64,000 nt of DNA from an uncultured Kiloniellaceae bacterium (GTDB taxonomy: Bacteria > Pseudomonadota > Alphaproteobacteria > Kiloniellales > Kiloniellaceae), in contig CANLSF010000002.1 in assembly GCA_947493695.1 (NCBI GenBank), positions 1,240,001 through 1,304,000 of the forward strand. Reading direction: 5' to 3'. Under the pieces are notes generated by a model. The model had not been told where the DNA came from. It saw only the letters and a list, made by a program, of their open reading frames with translations, and ran no database searches. The position numbers and the translations under genes are program-made. The first letter of the stretch is position 1, and every line of letters begins with the position of its first letter. Below, piece by piece: positions 44,583 through 52,943 of the stretch.

Positions 44583-45231
44583 GGTAGGCCTCCCATAGAT
44601 CCGCACAAAGCGAGTCGCCTACCTGAGCTTCTTCTCCCCAGAGGTCTTGAGCGGAGAAAACAACCGTGTAGCAGTGCTGAGGGTCTGGCCCTCGCCCCGC
44701 CACAACCGCGTCCGCGAACTGGAATACACCTTCATCGCTTACAATCCGACCGGTCTTGCCACGCAGGTATCGCGGCACCCGTGTATGCCCGGCCGCTTGA
44801 GTGTGCGACACCAGAACAGATTGACCAACGGCAAAACGCGCGGACTGTGTATCCTCAGGGAACCGCAGGTCAGCACCTGCCTTTGTGGCGTCGACGATCT
44901 CATGCACGCCAACGGGCGCATGACTCTTCTGATCAACATCAAAATGCTTCCTGCCATCGTCCAACTCGCTCTGATCAACGAGGCCTGCTTCCTTCAGCAG
45001 CATCTCCGAAGCAACGATCCAATTCTCAAAATAATCGAGGCGCAGATAGTCTGCGGGTGGCACACACTCTACTGCGTGACGATGCTGGTCGGTATTGTAA
45101 GGCGTCGACCAGGCCAACGCTTCGACCAAAGCAAAGGCCCGGCGTTGCCAGGCGGACCGGAAGATATAGTCTTCCTCGACAGCAATTCTTCCGAAGCCCT
45201 GCTTGCCGCCCATATCGTGAATGCCGTCCAT
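44569..45231 (-). CDS. Nitrile hydratase beta subunit
   Basis: A 220-aa beta subunit opening MDGIHDMGGKQGFGRI, the hallmark of the family. It then shows WQRRAFALVEAL, YFENWIVASEMLL, and a C-terminal SH3-like barrel (VPRYLRGKTGRIV, YTVVFSAQDLWGEEA). With alpha it forms the enzyme that hydrates nitriles to amides. It lies 8 bp after the alpha gene. Confidence 0.95.
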   Translation of the reverse strand: MDGIHDMGGKQGFGRIAVEEDYIFRSAWQRRAFALVEALAWSTPYNTDQHRHAVECVPPADYLRLDYFENWIVASEMLLKEAGLVDQSELDDGRKHFDVDQKSHAPVGVHEIVDATKAGADLRFPEDTQSARFAVGQSVLVSHTQAAGHTRVPRYLRGKTGRIVSDEGVFQFADAVVAGRGPDPQHCYTVVFSAQDLWGEEAQVGDSLCADLWEAYLEPA

Positions 45232-45239
45232 CGACTGTC

Positions 45240-45872
45240 CTAAACTGCGGCTGTCCCAATCATGCCGTTGCGGGTAACCAGCTGCGCGAGCTCCTCGACA
45301 CTCAAGTCACCCGTATTTGCCGGCCGCACTGGTAATATCAGATACCGCACCTCAGCCGTGCTGTCCCAGACACGCACCTGCGTACCACGTGGTAACTCAA
45401 ACCCGAATTCCTCAAGAACGACGCGGGGCTCACGGACCACACGCGAGCGATAGGCCGGGCTTTTATACCAGGCAGGCGCCAATCCCAACACTGGCCAGGG
45501 ATAACAGGAACAGAGAGTGCAAACGACAACGTTGTGGGTTTCGTCTGTATTCTCAATGACCCGAATATGTTCCCCCTGAACGCCTCTGAACCCCATGCTG
45601 TTTATCGCAGCCGTACCATCCTGCAGCAGCCAGTTCTTGAATTCAGGATCGCTCCACGCCCTGGCAACAACCGCCGCACCGTTTCTTGGCCCAGTCTCGC
45701 GCTCATAATACTCGACGATACTGTCCAGGGCTTCCGGATCAACCAGGCCTTTGGCGACGACAATCTCCTCAAGTGCCCGCACCCGCAGGGCCGCGCCTTC
45801 TTCGAGTGGGTCATGCTCATGGCCGTGACCATCTGTATGACCCTTGTCCGAACCTTTACTCTGCTTCGACAT
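45240..45872 (-). CDS. Nitrile hydratase alpha subunit, cobalt type
   Basis: A 210-aa alpha subunit. The metal site is C118-T-L-C121-S-C123 within VVVCTLCSCYPWP. Thr at the second position marks the cobalt-type enzyme (iron types have Ser), and C121 and C123 are the ones oxidised to sulfinic and sulfenic acids. A His-rich N-terminus (GHTDGHGHEHD) may aid metal capture. Its ATG lies 17 bp inside the 3' end of the nitrilase-family gene, implying coupling. Confidence 0.95.
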   Translation of the reverse strand: MSKQSKGSDKGHTDGHGHEHDPLEEGAALRVRALEEIVVAKGLVDPEALDSIVEYYERETGPRNGAAVVARAWSDPEFKNWLLQDGTAAINSMGFRGVQGEHIRVIENTDETHNVVVCTLCSCYPWPVLGLAPAWYKSPAYRSRVVREPRVVLEEFGFELPRGTQVRVWDSTAEVRYLILPVRPANTGDLSVEELAQLVTRNGMIGTAAV

Positions 45873-46641
45873 GGCCGAGCCTCTTCAGGTCGTCGAGATA
45901 GCAGCTGCGATTCCGACTGCTGCGAACATCCGTTAAATACAGGTCAGCGAAGATAAGTGCCGGGTCTGCATCGGCCTCAGCCAGTATTGTACCATCTGGC
46001 GCAACGACGCTGGAGAGACCGAGAAAGTCGAGATCTTCCTCCTGCCCCACCCGATTGCAATAGGCGACAAAAACCTGATTCTCAATGGCGCGGGCCGGCA
46101 CCAGAACCTGAGCAACTTCTTTACTCGGTGCCATAAGGGCCGTCGGCGTTGCAATCAGCTCGACCCCGGCCTGTGCCAGCTCACGGGTAAGTTCGGGGAA
46201 CTCGATATCGTAGCAAATCAACAGACCGGTTTTAATACCGGCCAGAACCACGACCTCACAGCTCGCGCCGGGAACAAAGGTTTCCTGCTCCCACTTGCCA
46301 TAGAGCGCCCGCTTGCAGTAGTGCGCGAGCATCTCGCCTTTTTCGTCAATGGCGAAGGCGACGTTTCGTATGCCTTCTTCTTTTGCCACAAGAGCGCCGA
46401 CCACAATGGCGAGTTGATGCGTTTTTGCCCGTCGTTGCAATTCAAGCAGCCAATCGGAAACATCGGGCACGCGCGCCGCTGTCAGATCAGCGCTGTAATA
46501 CCCGGTCATGATGCCTTCAGGGAAAATCAGTAGGTCCGCGTTTTTTTGCGCTGCCGCTTCGACATCCGAAAGAACCCGGGCCATGGTAGCTTCGAGGTCG
46601 CCTGGCACGCCCGCCATCTGGGAAAGTGCGATGCGTTTCAT
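45856..46641 (-). CDS. Nitrilase-superfamily carbon-nitrogen hydrolase (probable amidase)
   Basis: A 261-aa enzyme with the catalytic triad E42 (LLIFPEG), K110 (HYCKRALYG) and C143 (LLICYDIEFPE). The size and the CYDIEFPE context fit the aliphatic/omega-amidase or carbamoyl-hydrolase branches better than true nitrilases. Next to nitrile hydratase, it probably hydrolyses the amide product to the acid and ammonia. It lies 8 bp after the transporter permease gene. Confidence 0.88.
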   Translation of the reverse strand: MKRIALSQMAGVPGDLEATMARVLSDVEAAAQKNADLLIFPEGIMTGYYSADLTAARVPDVSDWLLELQRRAKTHQLAIVVGALVAKEEGIRNVAFAIDEKGEMLAHYCKRALYGKWEQETFVPGASCEVVVLAGIKTGLLICYDIEFPELTRELAQAGVELIATPTALMAPSKEVAQVLVPARAIENQVFVAYCNRVGQEEDLDFLGLSSVVAPDGTILAEADADPALIFADLYLTDVRSSRNRSCYLDDLKRLGHVEAE

Positions 46642-46649
46642 CTCAGTTC

Positions 46650-47447
46650 CTATTTAGCGTCTCTTGCCGCGGCGCCGAGCAGGCGCGGAAGATCTCCGAA
46701 ACGGGCAACCAGTCCAAACACGACGATGGAAACCAGAGCAAAGATGACCGCCACCGCCGCCATAACGGGTGTGTAACCGTAGCGCAGGGAATTGAAGATC
46801 TTGATGGGCAGTGTCTCGACCGTAAAGCCCGCCACCATGTAGGCGATGATGTACTCGTTCAGACTGAGAACGAATGCAAAGGCAAAACCAGACACGATGT
46901 AGGGTGTGATGAGGGGCCGGACGACCGTGAAGAACACCGTCCTCTCGTTCGCGCCCATCGTCCGTGCCGCCTCGATCAGTTGACGGTTGATGGATTCCAG
47001 TCCGAGGGAAATCGTCACCAACGGCAAGGTGACCAGAAAGACGCCGTGGGAAATGATGGTTGCCGCCATATGTCCGGAGCCGCCAACCGAGACCCAGAAA
47101 ATCAGAAGCCCGAGAGCCGTGATCACCGGGGGCAGCATAAAGGGAGCCAGGCCGATGCTGAACAGCAAACGCGCGAAGCGGGAGTCCCGCTGCCAAAGGA
47201 AAAGCGCAACGGGAAGTGCGACAGAAACCGCCAGAATACTGGCGAAGAACGCAATCAGTACGGAATTCTGAAGGGCGTTAAACCAGGCGCTCTGCGTGAA
47301 AAGTTCGCCGTACCAGTCCAGGGTAAAGCCCTTCGGCGGAAAGAGCAGCCGTTTCTTCTCGTTCACCGACACGCCGGCCACGACCAGGATCGGTGCGGTC
47401 ATAAAACAGAAGACGGCGATCATAAAAATCGTGCGTATTGCCTTCAT
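46650..47447 (-). CDS. Spermidine/putrescine-type ABC transporter permease (PotC-like)
   Basis: A 265-aa membrane protein with six helices and the EAA-type cytoplasmic loop EAARTMGANERTVFFTVVRPL. It is the second permease of a PotABCD-type importer. Its start overlaps the end of the first permease gene (ATGA, 47444-47447). The substrate is probably a cationic amine- or guanidine-like compound, inferred from the ureohydrolase at the head of the operon. Confidence 0.92.
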   Translation of the reverse strand: MKAIRTIFMIAVFCFMTAPILVVAGVSVNEKKRLLFPPKGFTLDWYGELFTQSAWFNALQNSVLIAFFASILAVSVALPVALFLWQRDSRFARLLFSIGLAPFMLPPVITALGLLIFWVSVGGSGHMAATIISHGVFLVTLPLVTISLGLESINRQLIEAARTMGANERTVFFTVVRPLITPYIVSGFAFAFVLSLNEYIIAYMVAGFTVETLPIKIFNSLRYGYTPVMAAVAVIFALVSIVVFGLVARFGDLPRLLGAAARDAK

Positions 47448-48328
47448 GCCTTACCTCCAGCCGCGTCATCTTTTCCCATCAGAAGCGTGATCGCCACCAT
47501 GAGCAGGGATACGAGCAGAAGCAGGATCGCCATCGCAGCCGCAAAGGGCAGGTTCGCTTCGAATATAGCCTGGTCGGTGATGTGTACCGAAAGCGTCCAG
47601 TGCGGCGGCTTCCCGAGTGTCTGCGGCAGGATGTAGGCGCCAAGCGTGAAAACGAACGCCAGGATAATTGTGCTGATGATCGTTCGTTTCATCACCGGCA
47701 CGACCACAGTGAAGAACGTTCTGACCGGTGAGGCCCCCATCATCTGGGCTGCTTCGGAGAGTTCCGGGTCGAGCCTGGAGAGCGCAGGGTAAAGAACCAA
47801 CACTGTGTAGGGGAAGCTCAGGTAAACCAGCCCAAGCAGCAAAGCGGGAAGGCTTGGATAATAAGCGGCACTGCGTTCCAGCAATCCCAGCGCGGCAAAC
47901 AGATTCGAAATACCGGCTGTCCGGGACAACAGCGTCGACCAGGAGAAGCCGATAATTACCTCCGACAGAGACAGAACCGCCAACAGAAAGACCAACGCGA
48001 AGACCTGCGTGCTCCTGCTCGCCCGGGTCAGACTGTAGGTAAAGGGAAAGGCAATCATCACGGCAATGACCGCAGCCGAAATAGACAGGCCGATCGAAAA
48101 CGCCAGGATCTTGATGAAGAATGCATCCAAGAACCGAGCGTAATTCGCGAATTCGAACGCCGGCTCGTAAAACGCCCCTTCGACGCGATGAAAGAAGCTG
48201 ACCGCCAACATGATGCCAAGGGGAATCAGAAAGAAGACGCCCAGCATCAATGACGCATAGGCAGGCGGCAGCAGCTTTGCAGAGAAGATCCGTTCAGGAA
48301 CGGAAGAATGGTTTTCGACAGCACTCAT
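47444..48328 (-). CDS. Spermidine/putrescine-type ABC transporter permease (PotB-like)
   Basis: A 294-aa membrane protein with six helices and the loop EAAQMMGASPVRTFFTVVVPVM, typical of PotB-like permeases. It overlaps by 4 bp both the ATPase gene (48325-48328) and the second permease gene. Confidence 0.92.
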   Translation of the reverse strand: MSAVENHSSVPERIFSAKLLPPAYASLMLGVFFLIPLGIMLAVSFFHRVEGAFYEPAFEFANYARFLDAFFIKILAFSIGLSISAAVIAVMIAFPFTYSLTRASRSTQVFALVFLLAVLSLSEVIIGFSWSTLLSRTAGISNLFAALGLLERSAAYYPSLPALLLGLVYLSFPYTVLVLYPALSRLDPELSEAAQMMGASPVRTFFTVVVPVMKRTIISTIILAFVFTLGAYILPQTLGKPPHWTLSVHITDQAIFEANLPFAAAMAILLLLVSLLMVAITLLMGKDDAAGGKA

Positions 48329-49392
48329 GCCGGAAACACCGTACAGGCTTCCGGCGGAAATTCGACCGTGACCTCATCACCGACAGCAACATTCGGTTTG
48401 TCTTTAGGGGTCATGGTTGCCGTTAACTCCATGGCGTCATGCGCAAGCATGATCTCAACCTGCGCGCCCAGATCCCGAATAAAGGTGACGCTTGCGCTCA
48501 GCGTATTTGTGTCGCGCTGCGTGTCGGGCAGAATGTGAAGATCTTCGGGACGCACGGAGAGCACCGCATCCTGACCAGGACTCAAAGCATCCGGTCGCTC
48601 CGAAGTCGCAACTTTGCGGCCAAAGAGTTCCACGGTGGAATCGTCGATAACTCTACAAGGCAAGATATTGCTCGCGCCGATGAAGTCGGCGACGAAGGCG
48701 TTTGCCGGCCTCCGATAGATTTCGAGTGGTGGGCCGTATTGCTGGACCTTGCCGTCTTTCATGATGACGACATGATCGGCCATGGTCATGGCCTCACGCT
48801 GATCGTGGGTCACGACAATGGTCGTGATGCCAAGGCTTTTCTGCAGCTGCCGCAACTCGACCTGCATGGCTTCACGCAGTTTTGCGTCGAGCGCAGATAG
48901 TGGCTCATCGAGCAGAAACAGGCGCGGGTGAATCGCGAGAGCCCGGGCAATGGCAACGCGCTGCCTCTGGCCACCGGAAAGCTGCGTGATACGACGATCG
49001 CCAACACCGGGCAGATGCACCATGTCGAGCAATTCATCCACGCGCGACTTCATCTCGGCGGCTGACTGTCCGCGAATACGCAGCGAATAGGCGATGTTCT
49101 GCGCAATACTGAGGTGAGGGAACAAGGCAAGGGATTGAAAGACCATGCCGAAGTCACGCTTGTGCGAGGGAACATCGACGATCGATTTCCCGTTGAATAC
49201 GATATTGCCGCTGCTCGGGTATTGCAGTCCCGCGATCAGGCGCAGCAGCGTGGTTTTACCGCAGCCGGAGGGACCGAGCAGGCAAACGAACTTTCCTTCT
49301 GGCAGTGTGAGATCAATTCCGTCAATCGCGCGGACGGAGCCGAAGTTCATATTGAGGTTTTGCAGCTCAAGACCGCTGGCAGAATCTGACAA
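48325..49392 (-). CDS. Spermidine/putrescine-type ABC transporter ATPase (PotA-like)
   Basis: A 355-aa importer ATPase. Walker A GPSGCGKTT (40-48), signature LSGGQRQRVAIARAL, Walker B LFLLDEPLSALD, H-loop VVTHDQ, and a C-terminal TOBE regulatory domain (SVRPEDLHILPDTQRD). It energises the two permeases encoded downstream. A hairpin separates it from the binding-protein gene. Confidence 0.94.
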   Translation of the reverse strand: MSDSASGLELQNLNMNFGSVRAIDGIDLTLPEGKFVCLLGPSGCGKTTLLRLIAGLQYPSSGNIVFNGKSIVDVPSHKRDFGMVFQSLALFPHLSIAQNIAYSLRIRGQSAAEMKSRVDELLDMVHLPGVGDRRITQLSGGQRQRVAIARALAIHPRLFLLDEPLSALDAKLREAMQVELRQLQKSLGITTIVVTHDQREAMTMADHVVIMKDGKVQQYGPPLEIYRRPANAFVADFIGASNILPCRVIDDSTVELFGRKVATSERPDALSPGQDAVLSVRPEDLHILPDTQRDTNTLSASVTFIRDLGAQVEIMLAHDAMELTATMTPKDKPNVAVGDEVTVEFPPEACTVFPA

Positions 49393-49459
49393 GGAAAGAC
49401 CTTATGGAATCGTTTGTTGCTTTAAAAGCGAATGAAATTTCAGGTACGCAGGACAAGAC

Positions 49460-49490
49460 CGGTGGAGAGGTACAAAGCCCCTCTCCACCG
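49460..49490 (-). promoter_or_regulatory. Intercistronic hairpin after the binding-protein gene
   Basis: CGGTGGAGAGG (49460-49470) pairs perfectly with CCTCTCCACCG (49480-49490) around a 9-nt loop. There is no U-tract. It lies 16 bp below the binding-protein stop, a usual place for a stem that protects that message and raises binding-protein over ATPase levels. Confidence 0.65.
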
Positions 49491-49505
49491 ATACCCATCG
49501 CCTGA

Positions 49506-50585
49506 TCAGCTGGCAATCAGCTCTGCCCACTTCTGGTTAAGCCAGTCACCCTTGCTGTTGTAGAGGTCGTAGCGCGGAATGATCGGCTTGATGTCGCTCG
49601 AAACCGCTGCAAATTCTTCGTCGGTCAGATCCGTCAGCTCCCGTGGCACGGTGGGAGCCGTTCCGACCTTACGCGCGAGCTTTGCCTGAATGTCGGTCTG
49701 GCTCATGTAGTTGATAAAGGTCTGGGCCTCTTCCTGACGCTTGGAGGTCTTGATCAGACACCAGGAGCCGGAATCAAGGATGCCGCCTTCTTTCGGGAAG
49801 GTTGAACGCACCGGCTGTCCATCGGCTGCGGCGAGCCCCGTGACGTCGTGATAGTACTGACCCATCGGAATTTCGCCGGTTTCCAGCGCCTGCTGGAACT
49901 GCCCTTCATCCCGGTACCAGAGACGTACGTTGTCTTTCAACTCGGCGAGCTTGGCCATCACCTTCAGAATACCTTCGTCGGTATCCATGATGTCCGTTCC
50001 GCCGAACCATGTCGTCGCCGTGACTTCCAGGAGGAAGGAGTTATCCACTTTGGCCAGAAGACCGAGGGTGTCCTTGTATTTCGGATCCCACATGTCTTTC
50101 CAGGAGGTCGGTGCGTCAGGGTAGGTTTCTGTGTTCGTCACCAGTGTGATGTACCACGAAAGCGCCCCGATAGCGTAGACCGAACCATCATCGTACTTGC
50201 GCACAAAGTGCTCAGGCAATTTGGACGTGTTTTCCAACTTGCTGCTATCCAGGGGCATCCAGAGCTTGTCTTTCGCGCCCTTTGAAGCAGCGGTCTGGGT
50301 CATCATGGAAACGTCAGCCGGTGCCTGCCCGGCGCGCGCCGCAGCCTGCAGCTGAACCAGCCATGCGGATCCGGTCGGCTCGCTGATGGATTCGACCTCA
50401 ATCCCGGTCGCCTCGGTGAAGGCAGGATAGATGTGCTTGTCGAAAGACTCCTGAAAATATCCACCGTACGTGCCGACTTTGAGAGGCTCACCCGCGGCCC
50501 GAAGGATCGCAGGTGCCGCCAGCACTCCAAGGCCCGCCGCTGTGGTAGTCTTCAGAAACTGACGTCTGGTTACTTTTTTGAACAT
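49506..50585 (-). CDS. Spermidine/putrescine-type substrate-binding protein (PotD-like)
   Basis: A 359-aa periplasmic binding protein. The N-terminus VTRRQFLKTTTAAGLGVLAA is a twin-arginine signal, so the protein may be exported folded. The mature part (VGTYGGYFQESFDKHIYPAF, DPKYKDTLGLL, SGSWCLIKTSKRQEEAQ) is of the PotD/extracellular-binding-protein 1/8 type. The polyamine-pocket acidic residues could not be aligned by eye. It is 52 bp below the ureohydrolase gene. Confidence 0.92.
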   Translation of the reverse strand: MFKKVTRRQFLKTTTAAGLGVLAAPAILRAAGEPLKVGTYGGYFQESFDKHIYPAFTEATGIEVESISEPTGSAWLVQLQAAARAGQAPADVSMMTQTAASKGAKDKLWMPLDSSKLENTSKLPEHFVRKYDDGSVYAIGALSWYITLVTNTETYPDAPTSWKDMWDPKYKDTLGLLAKVDNSFLLEVTATTWFGGTDIMDTDEGILKVMAKLAELKDNVRLWYRDEGQFQQALETGEIPMGQYYHDVTGLAAADGQPVRSTFPKEGGILDSGSWCLIKTSKRQEEAQTFINYMSQTDIQAKLARKVGTAPTVPRELTDLTDEEFAAVSSDIKPIIPRYDLYNSKGDWLNQKWAELIAS

Positions 50586-50637
50586 AACGTTCTCCCTGTT
50601 ATTTTCGCGAGGACGGATCGAATTCCGGCCTCAAGTA

Positions 50638-51609
50638 TCACGATCTGGATTTACGCGGCAAAACGCAAAGCATCTCGTAGAGCAGATTGGCGCCCAACAA
50701 CGCGGTATTCCCGCTGGTATCGTAAGGCGGCGAAACCTCGACAAGGTCTCCGCCAACGAGGTTCAGACCGTCACAGCCGCGCACAATTTCCAGACCCTGC
50801 ATCGATGTAAGTCCACCGACTTCGACAGTGCCGGTTCCCGGCGCAAAGGCCGGATCCAGACCATCGATATCAAACGACAGATAGACCGGTGCATCTCCGA
50901 TCCTGACCCTAATATCCGCCATCAGCGGCGACAAGGACTTGTGCCAGCATTCGTGGGCCTGAACGACCGTAAAGCCCTGCTTCCGTCCCCAGTCAAAGTC
51001 ATCCGGCGCGTAACCTGTGCCGCGCAGCCCGATCTGGAAGACCTTGTCGTTGATCAGCAGCCCCTCCTCAACGGCCCGGCGAAACGGCGTTCCATGGGCG
51101 ATCTTTTCGCCGAACATCTCGTCATTCGTATCCGAGTGGGCATCAATGTGAATGAGGGCAACAGGTCCGTGCTGCTCCTTCATCGCCTGCAAGATCGGAT
51201 AGGTCAGCGTGTGATCACCACCGAGCGTCAATGGAACAACACCGTGGCTGAGAACCTCTTTGTAAGCTCGGGCGATGATCTCAATCGACTTTTTGAGATC
51301 GAACGTGTTGATCGCCACATCGCCGATATCCGCAACCTGCATCTCAGCGAAGGGCGCCGCGCCCGTGGCCATATTGAAGGGGCGCAACATCGCGCTTTCG
51401 GCCCTCATTGCGCGCGGCCCAAAGCGCGTGCCGGAGCGGTTCGAAGTGCCGATATCCAGTGGAACCCCCACGAAACAGGCGTCCAGACCTTCCGCCGTCT
51501 CCTGAGCAGGCAGACGCATCATCGTCGCATCACCCCCGAAACGCGGCATTTGATTGCCGCCAAGAGGCTGATTCAGTTCGCCTTTCGTTACAATACTCAT
51601 CAGTGACAT
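50638..51609 (-). CDS. Agmatinase-family ureohydrolase (guanidinobutyrase/guanidinopropionase-like)
   Basis: Predicted 323 aa from ATG 51609 after AAAGG; ATG 51600 is an alternative. The di-metal site is complete: GGDHTLTYP, DAHSDTND and SFDIDGLDPAFAPGTG. GVPLDIGTSNRSGTRFGPRA and AESAMLRPFNMATGAAPF closely recall GpuA/GbuA, which act on 3-guanidinopropionate and 4-guanidinobutyrate. Related enzymes also cleave agmatine or free guanidine. All release urea, the substrate of the urease at 1757-4101. It heads the operon containing the transporter, amidase and nitrile hydratase. Confidence 0.88.
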   Translation of the reverse strand: MSLMSIVTKGELNQPLGGNQMPRFGGDATMMRLPAQETAEGLDACFVGVPLDIGTSNRSGTRFGPRAMRAESAMLRPFNMATGAAPFAEMQVADIGDVAINTFDLKKSIEIIARAYKEVLSHGVVPLTLGGDHTLTYPILQAMKEQHGPVALIHIDAHSDTNDEMFGEKIAHGTPFRRAVEEGLLINDKVFQIGLRGTGYAPDDFDWGRKQGFTVVQAHECWHKSLSPLMADIRVRIGDAPVYLSFDIDGLDPAFAPGTGTVEVGGLTSMQGLEIVRGCDGLNLVGGDLVEVSPPYDTSGNTALLGANLLYEMLCVLPRKSRS

Positions 51610-51705
51610 CGATGCCTTTATGAAAATTAAGCCCAACGATACCGAATCGTCTTCGCAAGCATCAATAAAGGCGTCTCAACCCATATATTTGAAAAAACAA
51701 ATGTA

Positions 51706-52599
51706 TTATGCCTGGTGTGCGCGGACCAAGGTCTCACAGAAGGCGCTGATGACGACCGGTTTCTTGCCGGACTTGGTGACCATCTGCATTTGACAACGGT
51801 AGGGAGCTTGATTGAGCTCGAACCGTCGCAGACGTTTTCCTTCAACATAAGACTTCGCCAGGTGGTCGGGCAGCAGGCCGATGTAGCGGCCGCTCAGCAC
51901 GATCATCAGCTGGGATTCGATTTCGTGCACTGAAAGGTCAATTTCGCGGATGTTAAGCGCCCGCTGTCGTTGGCGGCTCCAGTAGCCGCGGTCGATGCGC
52001 GCACTGTCTTCAATCATCTGGTCGGTGATTTCATCGTCCGGCACCGGGAACAAGGGATGACTTGCGCCGCAGTAGAAGGAGTGCTGCTCAGAATAGAGGT
52101 CCACGTACTCAAGCCCATGGATCGCCTTATCGAAACTGCCGATCCCGACATGCAGACCACCGTCCATGACCTGCCGCAGGATTTCCTGTGGCCGCTGTTG
52201 CGAGAGCTCGAAACGGATCATCGGGGCATGATTGATAAATCTGCTGATCGCGTCGGGCAACTTCATCGCATCGTCCGTCGAGATACAGTCCACTGTTGCG
52301 ACGCGCAGGGAGCCGACCATGTTCCCCCTGAGTTCGGCGAGCTTGCTGGAGCTGTCTCCAATCGCGGTGAAGAGATTCTGGCTGACCTCGTGCACCATGC
52401 GACCTTTTTCGGTCAGCAGGAAACCGCGGCGACCCCGCTGGCAGAGCTTGATGCCCAGGCGCTCCTCCAAGGCGGTGATGTGATTTGAGATCGTTGGCTG
52501 ACTCAGGCCCAGCTCAGCCTGGGCTGCGGAGAAGCCGCCATTTCGTACAACGCTGTCGAAAACGGTCAGGAGATGCAGATCAGAGCCGGATATTTTCAT
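51706..52599 (-). CDS. LysR-family transcriptional regulator
   Basis: Predicted 297 aa from ATG 52599 (MKISGSDLHLLTVFDSVVRN). Recognition helix AELGLSQPTISNHITALEERLG; effector domain from about residue 90. It lies upstream of, and on the same strand as, the ureohydrolase operon (97 bp) and divergent from the aminotransferase gene. Either could be its target. Confidence 0.9.
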   Translation of the reverse strand: MKISGSDLHLLTVFDSVVRNGGFSAAQAELGLSQPTISNHITALEERLGIKLCQRGRRGFLLTEKGRMVHEVSQNLFTAIGDSSSKLAELRGNMVGSLRVATVDCISTDDAMKLPDAISRFINHAPMIRFELSQQRPQEILRQVMDGGLHVGIGSFDKAIHGLEYVDLYSEQHSFYCGASHPLFPVPDDEITDQMIEDSARIDRGYWSRQRQRALNIREIDLSVHEIESQLMIVLSGRYIGLLPDHLAKSYVEGKRLRRFELNQAPYRCQMQMVTKSGKKPVVISAFCETLVRAHQA

Positions 52600-52943
52600 A
52601 AAATCATTGAAAGTTGCAAATGTAAGGAATTGCAAGTGCTTATTTCTTGAATTTACCGCCTGATTGGACTGAACTGCGCAGAAGCGTTACAGCAATTTTC
52701 CGTGACGGTCGGTGAGTGTGGTGGAAGTGACGTTCGTGTCATTTATGACGTCTTTGCCTGTTACGCGGTTAGGCGCGAGGGCTGCGGTGATGTGGAGCAT
52801 CACAAAGTCCTCGCAACGACATCCGCGAGACTTGCAAAGGCGCCAGAAAGGTCGCTTCCACCACACTAAGCCGATTGCTCACTTTTCCCGGAGGCCCCGT
52901 CATATCTTCTGCCCCTATCAATTGCGCCATCACTCGACTGAGT

